Assembly (NCBI RefSeq): GCF_964355755.1
Contig: NC_092676.1
Location: forward strand, 3,082,288 to 3,146,287
Reading direction: 5' to 3'
Source: Antedon mediterranea
Taxonomy: Eukaryota > Echinodermata > Crinoidea > Comatulida > Antedonidae
DNA length: 64,000 bases
Below are positions 1 to 10,263 of this stretch, piece by piece. The position numbers and the translations under genes were made by a program. Positions within the stretch are counted from its first letter, which is position 1, and each line of letters starts with the position of its first letter. Under the pieces are notes generated by a model. That model did no database searches and was not told the DNA's origin. It saw nothing but the letters and a program-made list of their open reading frames with translations.

Positions 1-60
1 GTACTAAATTCAATCCGTCGATCTGCAACAATGGAATCTGATCAAACATGAGTACTCCAT
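1..60 (-). CDS. GST exon 3 (truncated by window edge)
   Basis: Acceptor TTCTTCTAG; the exon opens in phase 1 and continues to base 1. It encodes DGVLMFDQIPLLQIDG and a few more residues, the conserved glutathione-binding strand region of GSTs. Confidence 0.8.
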
Positions 61-1349
61 CTAGAAGAAAGCACACCAAATGTCAGACATGCAAATATGT
101 GTTCACTGCCATCACCAGCAATAAGTAACATAACAAACTTAACTTAATAATGATGAAAGTTATATTATATTCAATTGTTCTATTCAACGGCCAGCTCAAT
201 TTTGACATTTTTGTGCTATGCGCTATAACAGGGCCGTAGCCACCAGTACAGTTGGTAAGGTTTCAACCTGACCAATTTTCACAGAGGCCTTTAACAACAA
301 GGGCCTGCACAGAGACTTTTTTTTTTTTTTTTTTTTTTTAAAATAAAATGCGACAACAAAAAACATGTATAATTACTTTCTCAACTTCAAACACAGGTGT
401 TAGGTCCTTCTCCCAAAACATTCATATATAAGTCACGTTTTCTATCTATCTATCTATCTATCTATGAGTGAGTGAGTGGCCGAGCAGTTAAGACAGTGGA
501 ACCGTAATTACGTAGCCATAACATCGGCAGGGGTTCGAGGCTCACTCACTCCATGGTTCTGGTGTTAGAACGAGTCTTCTCGGATAAGGACTATAAACCG
601 TAGGTCCAGTGTACACAACTTGCTCGTGTGCACTTTAAAGAACCTAGTACATCTTTCGAGACGAGTAGGGGGTTACCCCGGTGTATTAGTTCATCACAGC
701 CACTGATCACCAACTGGGCCCTCTGGGAGATCAGTCTTTGACTGAAGAGGTCACCCAGTATAAAGATAAAACAAACAAACAAAGCATTACAAATCTCTCA
801 ATGAATGAATATGTAACAACTTACCTTTTCTTAATTGTTCAATTTCTGATTTGTCTGCGAGGTGTCTTTCTTCCCACTGTAACATAAATTAGAATTCACC
901 TCTCAAAAAATGTCAGAAACCGCATTGTTTCAAGTGTGTATTTGTTTAATTAGTAATTCAATTTATTTGAGAGCTTGAGAGCATCAACATAAACTGGTTG
1001 GATAATAATACTGTAATGTCCTGGATTTATGTAGCGCCTAATATTGTGAAACCTCCAAGCGCTGAACATTATTACACCAGTCATTTTGTTTATATCAAAC
1101 GCGTACTCCCATATGCAGCTAGTAATCAGCCTAAATTGTGTCTTGATCAACTGGATTCCCATTTATACCCTGGCTTGGGTCCATATATTATTTTGTCACT
1201 TATTTTGAACATTAAGATGTTTAGTAGAATTAGGACTTTAACTTTGCAATTAAAATATTTACCTCAACACCAGCGGCTGCCATAATCATTCTGCCACTTT
1301 CTGCCAAGCCACGCCCATTTACATATGTTAGTTTAATTTGACTAGTCAT
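1..1349 (-). CDS. Glutathione S-transferase, N-terminal three exons (partial gene, runs off the left edge)
   Basis: Cytosolic GST, which conjugates glutathione to electrophiles or acts as a prostaglandin-type isomerase. Three minus-strand exons join in frame: 1263-1349 (ATG to phase 0), 825-876 (phase 0 to phase 1) and 1-60 (phase 1 onward, cut by the window edge). Together they give about 66 residues of the thioredoxin-like N-terminal domain. Visible landmarks are LTYVNGRG with Tyr9 in the place of the catalytic tyrosine, then the helix GRMIMAAAGVE, then DGVLMFDQIPLLQIDG, which matches the family's cis-proline and substrate-strand region (the QxP and IDG signatures). All splice sites are GT-AG. 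The sequence sits between alpha and sigma classes; I cannot settle the class from the N-terminus alone. The intron between exons 2 and 3 carries a SINE. The rest of the gene lies to the left of this window. Confidence 0.85.
318..338. repeat. Poly-T run in GST intron 2
   Basis: An uninterrupted T run followed by A-rich sequence. Just upstream (228-250) is CAGGGCCGTAGCCACCAG, which resembles ends of hAT-type elements, but no partner end is visible. Confidence 0.6.
441..464. repeat. (TATC)n microsatellite
   Basis: About six TATC units directly in front of the tRNA-like head of the SINE. Confidence 0.85.
466..780 (+). mobile_element. tRNA-derived SINE (type II tRNA-like head)
   Basis: Bases 466-552 fold like a tRNA with a long variable arm: GAGTGAG pairs with CTCACTC at the ends, an A-box-like TGGCCGAGCAGTTAAG is present, and a B-box-like GGGTTCGAGGC lies about 55 bases later. 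An unrelated body of about 200 bases follows, ending in an (AAAC)n tail at 765-780. This is the standard SINE layout (Pol III head, body, simple tail). It lies in an intron of the GST gene, opposite in orientation to it. Confidence 0.7.
825..876 (-). CDS. GST exon 2
   Basis: 52-nt exon between acceptor TTACAG and donor GTAAGT, encoding WEERHLADKSEIEQLRK plus one base. It enters in phase 0 after exon 1 and leaves in phase 1. In the family this is the charged segment after the first helix. Confidence 0.8.
1263..1349 (-). CDS. GST exon 1 (start codon exon)
   Basis: 29 codons starting at the ATG at 1349-1347. The product begins MTSQIKLTYVNGRGLAES and ends AAAGVE. The donor reads GAG|GTAAAT, phase 0. 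Y9 is in the position of the catalytic tyrosine of alpha/sigma GSTs. Confidence 0.85.
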
Positions 1350-2100
1350 AATTAAGCAGCACTTAGCAATCAATTTCTAAAAAGTTTGATATTGAATAAT
1401 GTGTAAGTTAAAGATGTATTTTTCCCCTTAAACATTAATTTAATATAGGCCATTTTATTGTCGCAATTGTTAATGTCGACAATTAAAAAAAAAAAATCGA
1501 CAAAGCAGAAGACAAAATAGGTAACCATAAGGGGTGTCTAGAAATCTGAGTTTTCTAGACACCCCTTAGATGGTAAATGATTATCATAAACCTATTTACT
1601 GTAACTCAAAAGGGTTCTCTTCTTTATTGTTTATTTTGTCCATTTTCAATGCAAACATGATTATTTTATACATTTCGGAAAGACACTGTCTGAGTGTTTT
1701 GCAATTACAAATAATTATATATCAGCTTCGGCAGGTTTCTTATGTAAGTTTATCGAACCTGAACTGAACTTCCACACAACAGTACACCACAGCCTTGGAA
1801 CTAGGCCTATACAGAGCCTATATAACCACTTCGAATAAACAAAATGGTAGCCTAGGTCTAGCTAGTTATGTTGTTATACTGTATTATTGTATGTTAACAG
1901 TATAATGGTACGGCGGTCTCGAGTAAAAATGGCCATCTCTCACCTAATAATGTGGATGTCAAAAGATTTAGGAGCTAGCAGCTAAGCAAGGGCAACACCA
2001 CCGGCTACAAAATATTAACCAATCGGAACGCTTATAGATTACATCATGGGTCTACTCCACCATTAGGATAAATTTTAGGGGGCGCTATAGGTACAAATAT
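1350..2100. other. GST upstream region; no gene recognised
   Basis: AT-rich sequence upstream of the GST start codon. It should hold the GST promoter, but I see no clear TATA or initiator. It contains the hairpin at 1528-1568. No coding exon is recognisable. Confidence 0.5.
1528..1568. repeat. Short perfect hairpin (17-bp arms)
   Basis: TAAGGGGTGTCTAGAAA at 1528-1544 is exactly complementary to TTTCTAGACACCCCTTA at 1552-1568, with a 7-base loop. It lies 180 bases upstream of the GST ATG. It may be a tiny foldback element or a structured regulatory site. Confidence 0.8.
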
Positions 2101-2692
2101 ATCAGAGCCATGGAGAGAGAGTTTCGACATTGAATTCAGAATGGATTAGAAGCCGTGTTTGTGTCCAACTAGTCACGTAGCGTATGGAGTTGAGTCTTTT
2201 GTTTTGAAAATGTATAACGTTCAAAAGGCTTTAATTATCGAATTTAATATCAAAACAATCAATTTGTTTAAAGGTTTTTGTTAAAATAATAAAAAAATTA
2301 TAAAGTTACTGCGAACATGATTTTAAACAACAAAAATAGCAATTTCGGAACGGCTCTGGGTTTGCGCTCCATGCACGCCGCTACGCGTGCGCATTTAGTT
2401 TGTACAGCGATTCTCTATAGTAATGCATTGTTTTTACATTTTGTTTGTTTAAAATCATGTTCGCAGTAACGTTATGATTTCGTTATTATCTTAACAAAAA
2501 CCTTTAAACAAATTGATTGTTTTGATATTAAATTCGATATTTAAAGCCTTGTGAATGTTATACATTTTTTAAGCAAATGACTCGACTCCATACACTACAT
2601 AGGCATAGCTGGACACAAACATGGCCGGCGTGCACACCACGTGACTTTCTAAAATCCGTTAACGCAATGCCGTAACTCTCTCTATGGCTCTG
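2101..2692. mobile_element. Foldback/MITE-like element with ~240-bp inverted arms
   Basis: The ends TCAGAGCCATGGAGAGAGAG (from 2103) and CTCTCTCTATGGCTCTGA (to 2691) are inverted copies. The complementarity continues inward: 2210-2340 (CGTTCAAAAGGCTTTAATTA, AAACCTTT and GAACATGATTTTAAAC blocks) is mirrored at 2440-2590. About 100 bases separate the arms. No open frame is present, so it is non-autonomous. I could not fix a target-site duplication. Confidence 0.7.
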
Positions 2693-2885
2693 AAATAATA
2701 TGTTCAGAGCCATTATATTTCAATGAAACAAGTGTTACCAAAATGACGAACATTTCAGTGTATAGAATTAAAACTTTCAACTCATAAGCATTCATTATTT
2801 GTATAATATACAACAGTATTATTTTCAAGCTCAGGTTTGAAATAAAAAAGGAAAAACAAACAACAATATTTTTGATCAACGTAAC

Positions 2886-3772
2886 AGGAAACTCACCCAA
2901 AGTGGCCTTATATGGAGATTTAGGATGGATACCCTTAACCGTATCTCATAACATATTACAACTGGAATTCTTTGAACGTTTAGTCGGGTTAAATGAGAAA
3001 CGATTGCCCAACCTATTATACAAGACTATATGTTATTAAAAATCTATGGAAAATTGGTTTAATTTACTGAAACAAAATATTTTAGATAATGTAAATAATC
3101 AATTGTCAGAGGACCTCGCATCTAAATCGTCCCTATCTTTTTATGCAAAGTTAAAATCAAAGCCGGATCGTAAAAAGTTTTTAATTGATAAAACAAATTT
3201 TAATGGTGCCCGTCTTCTTAAATTTCAAGCCCGTTCCAATACTCTCCCTTTACATTTTATGGACCGTGGATAATGATGGTCTCTGTTCATTATGTAACTC
3301 TGGAAATATAGAGGACATATCTCACTTTTTATTTAGTTGTGATGCATTACAATGTGTAAGAGAAGAACAGCTAAATAAACTTAAACTAGACTTAATTTTT
3401 CATAACGAGTTAGATGTTTGGGAAACATTCTGCACCAGTAAGAATTACGAAAAAATGTTATATGTTCTGGGGACGGATACACTTTCCCTCAGTAATAATG
3501 TTCTATTGAGTCTTGACAAATTTTGTAAAGTATACCTAACAAGATCATGGAAAATACGAAACAATCTTTACAACTCGCAGACAGCATGTAATGTTTTTGT
3601 TTTGTTGCGGTATAGAGATCTTTTTATTTTGAATTGACTAGTTTTATTTTATATCTGTTTGTATTTATTAATTTGTATCTGTTGAATGTCTATCTGTATA
3701 TAGAATGCACCGTATATGAACGGGTGCCACCGTTGTAAAGGTGTAGTTTCAATAAATTATTATTATTATCAC
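2886..3772 (+). pseudogene. LINE fragment: C-terminal end of a reverse-transcriptase ORF plus 3' tail
   Basis: The reading frame can be followed by homology-like sense through GNSPKVALYGDLGWIPLT (2889 on), a TAA near 3036, a segment containing SKPDRKKFLIDKTN, then a frame change into 3185-3637. That last part holds a CxxC...HFLFxC zinc-knuckle-like motif (CSLCNSGNIEDISHFLFSC), typical of the C-terminus of many LINE ORF2 proteins. The tail ends in GTGCCACCG, AAAGGTGTAG and an (ATT)n run. A similar tail recurs at 48085-48163, and bases 3400-3530 recur degraded at 63392-63510. It is broken by a stop and a frameshift and truncated at its 5' end. Confidence 0.7.
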
Positions 3773-3920
3773 CTCGTCTGGTGGCGCAGCCAAAATCTAA
3801 GCGCCGAATTATAATCCTTTGATTTAATGAAAGCTTTTGAACGCCGCTGTGTGTGCAACTCTGAAATAAACTCCTATTCAACTCATGATGCTGTATATTG
3901 CTACATATTCTATAACAAAT

Positions 3921-4191
3921 GCCGTGTGTTTCCGCAGCCAAAACAAAAATTATCAGTTATTTAATTAAGTTCAGTTAAGTAATTAAACATAAAGTGCGCA
4001 TGATCAGTCATTACCGAACAAGTGGCCAATCACAACGCAACAATTTGTCCTTCAGGTCAAAAGTCAAATTCAATTGAAATCGGATAATTATCCGACAAAT
4101 GCGATAAATTTACTCGAGTTGGATCGGTTAAACCCCGTTTACATAGACAGTTTATCGGATCGGTTATTTTGGGCTGCGAAAAAACACGGCC
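3921..4191. mobile_element. MITE with GCCGTGT...ACACGGC termini, copy 1
   Basis: The left end GCCGTGTGTTTCCGCAGCCA and the right end TGGGCTGCGAAAAAACACGGC (read in two halves) are imperfect inverted repeats. Between them are blocks AAAGTGCGCATGATCAGT and CGGTTAAACCCCGTTT that recur in the second copy at 40709-40979. No coding capacity. Confidence 0.7.
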
Positions 4192-5376
4192 TTCTTTATA
4201 AACAAGTTTCTCGTTTGATAAAATCTACTGGCGGAAATTGTCAACCGTATAAAAACTCGCATATCCGAAACTTCACAATATACAGTACGTTTTTAATGAT
4301 AGGCGTACATAATACATTGTGTAGCAATTTTGTTTATTAACAAGCCTATCATTATTTACCAACTCAAGAAAATTAATTGATAACCCATAATTATCTATAA
4401 TTTTTATAGTTTAACAACCTACATGAAACATAACTAACTATCTCCGCCAACCAATTTTACATCCACTACTCCATTTGCATTAGCATTTAAAACTAATAAA
4501 ATACAGGATACGACAGGGCTGAGATCAACCAGTAGGCCCTACTTGGGAATTTAAATTGCAAACTCCCATTCCAACTGTTTCGATCAATAATGGTCCGGGA
4601 AGTGTTCCGATATTTCAAGCCATCTCCCGCTCTACCGCCAATATGCAATTTCTCCCGATATTCTGGATAAACTAAACAAATATCCCGATATGTAGGCAAT
4701 AGAAAACAAACTGCTGCTAATAATAATGTAGTGTTTTCTCTTTTGCAGCAGAGGCACACTTCTTTACAGATGTGCAAACAAATAAAAGTATACCACAAGT
4801 GGTTTTAAACATACATATCGGTCCGTAAGATAATATTTATAATCAATTCATGCTTTGTTTAATAATAAGTATATATTTAATATGTATAAGTTAAATAATG
4901 AGTTGGCACCATATTTTCCGCATCTGGCCTGACATACTCATGTTTACTAATCATAGATGCCGATGTTCATGCCTTCGGCCACTCACCTCCGCTTAAATAA
5001 TTATTTTTTAGTGATACATTTGATGTCGATTTAGGGATTGTGTTAGACTTGCCCCAAGTCTTATTGTCTTTTTTATTTCGATTTTACAAGCTCAAGTAGT
5101 ATACGTATGAAACTCCATATGTGCCAAAATATTTATATTTTTAACTAATAGTAAGTAAAAACTCAGACTAGTATTGTGTGGACGGTAATGAAAAGAATCG
5201 AGGCTAAAGTGAGAAAATTACTAGAAATTGCAGAAATAGACCTGCTCCGCGTAAGATTTTGTATATCTAGACTGGGTGTTTAAGCCACCCATTTTACTTT
5301 GCTATAGATATTATTAAATAGAAAAAATAGAAAGTTCATGAAAATATTGAAATTTACATTAGGCAAAAACAAATGT
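4192..5376. other. Downstream flank of LGR-A; no gene recognised
   Basis: AT-rich non-coding sequence with an open frame at 4493-4798 on the minus strand that matches no family I recognise and lacks coding-like composition. Presumed 3' flank or UTR of LGR-A nearest to 5376. Confidence 0.5.
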
Positions 5377-5382
5377 TTTATT
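5377..5382 (-). promoter_or_regulatory. AATAAA polyadenylation hexamer overlapping the LGR-A stop codon
   Basis: Minus strand reads GACAAATAAAAC; the TAA stop is inside AATAAA. If used it would give almost no 3' UTR. It may be chance in AT-rich sequence. Confidence 0.3.
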
Positions 5383-6503
5383 TGTCCGTACTGTTTCTGT
5401 GTGTCATATCTTGAAGAGGTATAACCTCAGGATGTGCTCGAACGGGTGGTTTTGTATTTTTGCTTGAACAACAATACCAAAAGACGATAGTGTATAGATA
5501 CGGATTGATTGATGAGTTAATTGGCATGATAAACGTCGCTGACCAGATATATATTTCTGGAGAAAGCCGCCACCATCCAATTTCAGAACCAATTGCCATC
5601 AATATAATAGGAAACCAGCAACAGAAATCAGTAAAAACTATAAAACCTATTTTAATTGCAATTTTTATATCTTCTTCTCTTCCTCGTCTTCTGTTAGCAG
5701 CCGATGCAGTGCGCTTGATAGACATGAAAATGAGTACATAACTCACAGCAATAACGATAAATCCAAAACTGTTAAATGCAATAAAAATAGCAATTGCATA
5801 CTCCCAGCCTGGCCATCGACTTCTTGTCATAGGCAGTGCCAGACACACACTCTGTTGCCCATAGTAGTTTTTGCCAAAATACGATATGTTGATGAAGCTT
5901 GTAAATTTGTTAACTACTGGAAGAAAACTGATCACAACCCAAACCAACCATGCAATTACGACAATAGCTCTACATTGTTTACGGCTGAGTCCTCTATCTT
6001 TGAATGGATAAAAAATGTTTAATGCGCGGTTAATGCTCATAAGCATCAACAAAAACACAGAACACTCGCTAGAGAGAGTAGAAATTGCACCGGCAAAGCT
6101 GCAGAGAAAGCTGTTCTTCCAATCTCTTGCAACCTGTGCGTACCGCCCTCTGTAGTGGATATCTGCACTCGCAATGATGATGAGGTAGACTGCCATTAGC
6201 ATGTCAGACACGGCAAGATTAATAATGAGTATGGTTTGAACACTGTTGTCGCGTTTATAAATTCGAGATAGGATAACGAATAAATTGCCAATGAGAGATG
6301 ATACTCCAATTAAGAACATTAATACTCGGAGAATCTCCTTTTTTAGTAAGTCATCACAGGAAGAAAAATCATCAAGAGCATCACAGTAACACGATGGAAA
6401 CTTCGTAATGGATGCGCAGTAGCACCACGCGTACTTATCAATTGGTGAGTGGCATTGTTCAATACTGGACACCATGCAACAAAGACGAGAAACGTCTGTC
6501 GAT
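5378..6503 (-). CDS. LGR-A hinge and seven-transmembrane exon (C-terminal exon)
   Basis: Rhodopsin-type GPCR exon after acceptor TTATCACAG (phase 2), ending at TAA 5380-5378. Numbering from the upstream in-frame ATG at 6565: hinge cysteines 29-70, TM1 about 79-101, TM2 111-137 with NLAVSD, TM3 152-180, TM4 198-217, TM5 255-281, TM6 300-326, TM7 338-363 with NPYLY at 354-358. The YRGRY motif in the first extracellular loop and YFGKNYYG before TM5 are hallmarks of relaxin-type LGRs. The DRY position reads NRA (179-181). The hinge has about 22 extra residues containing four cysteines relative to LGR-B. The frame is fully open although upstream exons are broken. The ATG at 6565 lies in the intron and is probably not used. 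Confidence 0.9.
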
Positions 6504-6554
6504 CTGTGATAACAAAAAAGAATAATGCTAGTTTTATAATTACGGTGTAGTCTC

Positions 6555-7460
6555 AACAAGGCCAACAGCCATTAAGTCGCGTGCTACAATGCATAATGAT
6601 ACCGGACCGACAGACAGACCGACAGACAGCAGACTGACAGACAGACCGGCCGACATAGTGAACTATAGTCGCGTCCACGCGACTAAAAAGGCATAATTTT
6701 GACGAATTTTGTAACTTTTTCATCAAAAACGTGCGCAATTTATCCAATTCGACGTGCTCGTATGAGGTAATTTTAAGTCGAAATTGTTTAAAAGATGGTA
6801 AAATTATTAGAAAAGGCTGCAAAAACATAAATCACGCGAAAAAAGTATGTATTTAACGCTACGTGCGCACCATGCGCGTACAAATTTGCGCGCGTATGGG
6901 AATTTTTGATATGCTCAAAATGACAAGAAACGCGTAGAAAGTTGATTAAAAATGAATTTTGCGCATTTTATTTTAAATGCGCGTGCGCGCGTAACTTTGT
7001 GGCTTTGTGACTCATGGCAATTTTGTAAACGCTTAAAATTGCCTGAAACGTACTCTTATTTCATCGAAAATAAATTTTGAAAATTTTAAGCGCGCGTACG
7101 CATGCGTTACATGCGCTACGCACGTAATTGTATTGCCATATGATGATTTATGCCCTGAAATTTATGAGTACCAAATTTTATTTAATTGTGATTCATGGTT
7201 GTGAAGATATGATTACAAACGTGATTTCGTTAAATCGTGCGTAGACCGCGTAATTTTTTATTGCGCACCGTGAAAACATAACCACATCGATTCCTGGCCA
7301 TAAGGAATATACTGTGAAAAATTGACTTAGCTAGATTAAACTGATATCAAGATAAGGTCAGAAAGCGATAAAACGCATAGTGATACCGGACCGACCGACC
7401 GACCGACAGACCGACCGACCGACATAGTGAACTATAGAGTCGCTTCCACGCGACTAAAAA
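6555..7460. mobile_element. GC-rich non-autonomous repeat P, copy 1
   Basis: Begins ACAAGGCCAACAGCCATTAA, then GTCGCGTGCTACAATGCATA, a (GACA/GACC)n stretch, a CpG-rich core (6840-7140), a second GATACCGGACCGACC microsatellite at 7381-7425, and ends in the palindrome GTCGC(T/G)TCCACGCGAC followed by TAAAAAG. Copy 2 at 20565-21325 shares the same start, core and end. Here it starts about 50 bases upstream of the LGR-A 7TM exon acceptor. It has no protein-coding frame. Confidence 0.75.
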
Positions 7461-7642
7461 GAACAAATAGGCCAACTTTTTGCTAACTAGAACTTAAAAA
7501 CATAAACATTTGTTGCCATTTATTCTTTTAACAATAAATAAGACGTATAAACTGCAAGTTTCCTTTTACGAGTGTTTTCAGTTTATTTAAATTCTTGTTA
7601 CCTTTTTTTCCCATTTAGAATTTTGACTCTATAGCTCACTAT

Positions 7643-10263
7643 CACGATCACGGTCATTTAAACAACAAAATATATATCGCTTCATAAACACGATACAAAC
7701 AACTGAATGGAACAATGTACTTCAAGAACAATCGCCTGAAATAGCATATAATATATTTTCAGACAAGATTACAAACACATACAATACATGTTTTCCTATA
7801 CAATCTAAGCACAAAAAATCTAAATATAATCGCATTCCTCGAAATCCATGGATTACTAAAACCATTATAAAATCTATAAATCGTAAAAATAAGCTCTATA
7901 AAAAGTATATTTCATCGCCAACCTTCACAAATAAAAATAAATTTACTCGCTATCGTAATATACTTACCTCAATACTCAGAAACGCAAAGAAAAAATACTA
8001 CACAGAAGAACTAAATAAAACCCAAAATAACCTAAAGAAAACTTGGAATATTCTTAATGGACTTCTAGGTCGAAAACAAAATTACCACTTACAGGATAAT
8101 ATGAAAATAAATGAGACGGAAGTTAATGACCCTAACGTAATCGCTAACAGCTTTAATAATTATGTTGGTCCTGAACTTGCCTCAAAAATTCAATCAACCC
8201 AAAACGATGAATTTAGGAATCATCTGAAGAACTTATCATCACCAATTAATTCCTTGTTTTTTCTACCAACCGATGTTAATGAAATAATTAGCACATGTAA
8301 CTTACTTAATTCAAACTCAAGTCCGGGATATGACGATTTAAAAATGAGTATCATAAAGTATGTTATCCACTCCTTGGCGATTCCTCTAACACATATCTTC
8401 AATATGTCTATCCTTTCTGGTATTTTTCCAACTAAACTTAAAATATCAAAGGTAGTACCAATTCACAAAGCAGGTTCTTATAATAAAATTCAAAATTACC
8501 GTCCAATATCTGTATTGCCAGCGTTTTCAAAAATTTTCGAACGAATTATCCATAATCGCCTATATCAATTTATAAATAATAATACTTTACTTTATGACCA
8601 GCAATACGGGTTTCGTAGTAAATATTCATCTTACATGGCAGTGCTAGAAGCGTATAATGATATAGTTACAAGACTTGATAACAATCATCATGTTATGGGT
8701 ATATTTTTGGACCTCGCAAAGGCATTTGATACCATAGACCATCAAATCCTTCTCAAAAAACTTTATCATTACGGTGTTAGAGGGATCGCCTATGAGTGGT
8801 TCAAGAGTTATTTAACCAACAGGTCCCAATTCACCGTGTATAACAATCATAAATCAACAACTAATATAATTCGATGCGGGGTTCCACAAGGGTCCATTTT
8901 GGGCCCATTATTATTTATAATTTATTTAAACGATATTGTTTCTATTTCCGATAATTTCTCATTTTATTTATACGCAGATGACACCAATATAGTAGTTTCT
9001 GATAAAAATATTAAACAACTAATTACGACAGTAAATCAAGAACTAAATAAAGTTTCCTCCTGGCTTAAATCTAATAAATTATCATTTAATATACTTAAAA
9101 CAAATTACATTATGTTTAAAAATAAGCATAGTAGACGACAATATCACAATATTCAAATTATGATTGACAATACTACTATTTCACAGGTCTCTAATACTAA
9201 ATTTTTAGGCGTAATTATAGATGAAGCACTAACATGGTTTAATCACACAGAATATATATCCAACATTATTTCTAAATATACTGGCATTTTATTTAGACTA
9301 AAACATGCTCTCGCACCGAATATTTTATTTTCTTTATATCGCACATTAGTTCTCCCATACTTATATTATTGTAATCTTATTTGGGCAGATGCAAACAACT
9401 GCAATTTGAAAACCATTCATTTAAAACAAAAGAAAATAATTAGACTCTGTACAAACTCATCCTGGCTGGCCCATACTGCACCCTTATTTTTAAAATTAAA
9501 AACTTTAACAATCTATGATATTCATAAATTACAAAAAGCAAATTTTATGTTTAATTTTGTTAATAATAATCTACCAAGTAATTTCAATACTTTTTGGGCT
9601 AGGGTAAAAGAAACACATTTTCATAATACAAGAACATTAAATGATTTGCGTCCGCATAATTTCAGAACAGACCTGGGAATGAATACCATTAAACGGCAAG
9701 GACCTATATTGTGGAATGATATAAGCAATCTTATTAAGAACCAATGTACCTTAAGTTTATTTAAGAAGAAATTTATTCACAGTTTATTATCAACGTATCA
9801 GTAATATTATGTTATATTATTTAATTAGTAGAGTAACATTATTTAAGTTTACTTAAACAACATACATTTTTATGTGTGTGTATGTAAATCTATTACATTT
9901 TTTATCTAAAAGATGATATTCAGATTTTATTACCATGTACTAGTAAAAATAAAAATAACTATATGTAATCTTCATGTTAACCTTCTTCAGAAGTAAGTTA
10001 AAAATTATCATTTTATGATCAAAAAGAAATATACTATCTAATTTTCTCCTTTATATAAATATATTATTTTATCCAAGGGGTTGCAAACACAAGTGTTCAC
10101 ATGTCTTGTTATGTATTGCACCTTTGTCTTGTCTTTATGTTGTCTGTAATGTCACTGCACTAACGGGTGACCGGCTAACGAGCTTCGCTCTTACGGTTAT
10201 CCATCCATATAAGTTGTTTATCTTATGTTCATAAATTGAAATGGAAAATAAACTGAAACTGAA
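7643..10263 (+). mobile_element. 5'-truncated LINE (CR1/Jockey-like), 2.6 kb
   Basis: The insert separates GACTCTATAGCTC-ACTAT (to 7642) from ACTAT-GTCGGTCGG (from 10264). The same host sequence is uninterrupted at 10465-10500 (GCTCACTATGTCGGTCGG). This gives target duplication ACTAT. The element starts inside the linker between endonuclease and reverse transcriptase, so it is 5'-truncated. Its 3' end is a short (AAACTG)n tail. Confidence 0.8.
7645..9804 (+). CDS. LINE reverse transcriptase (ORF2 C-terminal part)
   Basis: Open frame continuous from the truncation point to TAA at 9804; the first ATG is at 8101 but in-frame LINE-like protein precedes it (TEWNNVL near 7720, PWITKTIIKSINRKNKLY near 7850). 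Numbering from 8101: RT palm motif A FLDLAKAFDTIDH 202-214, GVPQGSILGP 260-269, catalytic YADD 291-294, then the thumb and a C-terminal region with HNTRTL and LRPHNFRTDLG. It would copy LINE RNA at a nicked target. The endonuclease domain is missing because of the 5' truncation, so this copy is not autonomous. No stop codons or frameshifts interrupt the remainder, which suggests a fairly recent insertion. The clade (CR1, L2, Daphne or Jockey) cannot be fixed by eye. Confidence 0.85.
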   Translation, partial: RSRSFKQQNIYRFINTIQTTEWNNVLQEQSPEIAYNIFSDKITNTYNTCFPIQSKHKKSKYNRIPRNPWITKTIIKSINRKNKLYKKYISSPTFTNKNKFTRYRNILTSILRNAKKKYYTEELNKTQNNLKKTWNILNGLLGRKQNYHLQDNMKINETEVNDPNVIANSFNNYVGPELASKIQSTQNDEFRNHLKNLSSPINSLFFLPTDVNEIISTCNLLNSNSSPGYDDLKMSIIKYVIHSLAIPLTHIFNMSILSGIFPTKLKISKVVPIHKAGSYNKIQNYRPISVLPAFSKIFERIIHNRLYQFINNNTLLYDQQYGFRSKYSSYMAVLEAYNDIVTRLDNNHHVMGIFLDLAKAFDTIDHQILLKKLYHYGVRGIAYEWFKSYLTNRSQFTVYNNHKSTTNIIRCGVPQGSILGPLLFIIYLNDIVSISDNFSFYLYADDTNIVVSDKNIKQLITTVNQELNKVSSWLKSNKLSFNILKTNYIMFKNKHSRRQYHNIQIMIDNTTISQVSNTKFLGVIIDEALTWFNHTEYISNIISKYTGILFRLKHALAPNILFSLYRTLVLPYLYYCNLIWADANNCNLKTIHLKQKKIIRLCTNSSWLAHTAPLFLKLKTLTIYDIHKLQKANFMFNFVNNNLPSNFNTFWARVKETHFHNTRTLNDLRPHNFRTDLGMNTIKRQGPILWNDISNLIKNQCTLSLFKKKFIHSLLSTYQ

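Noticed and set aside
4493-4798. 101-codon minus-strand ORF as an LGR-A or independent exon
   Set aside because: No recognisable domain, no conserved partner in LGR-B, no clear splice sites.
6553-6828. Minus-strand ORF upstream of the LGR-A 7TM exon
   Set aside because: It is repeat P sequence with the (GACA)n microsatellite translated.
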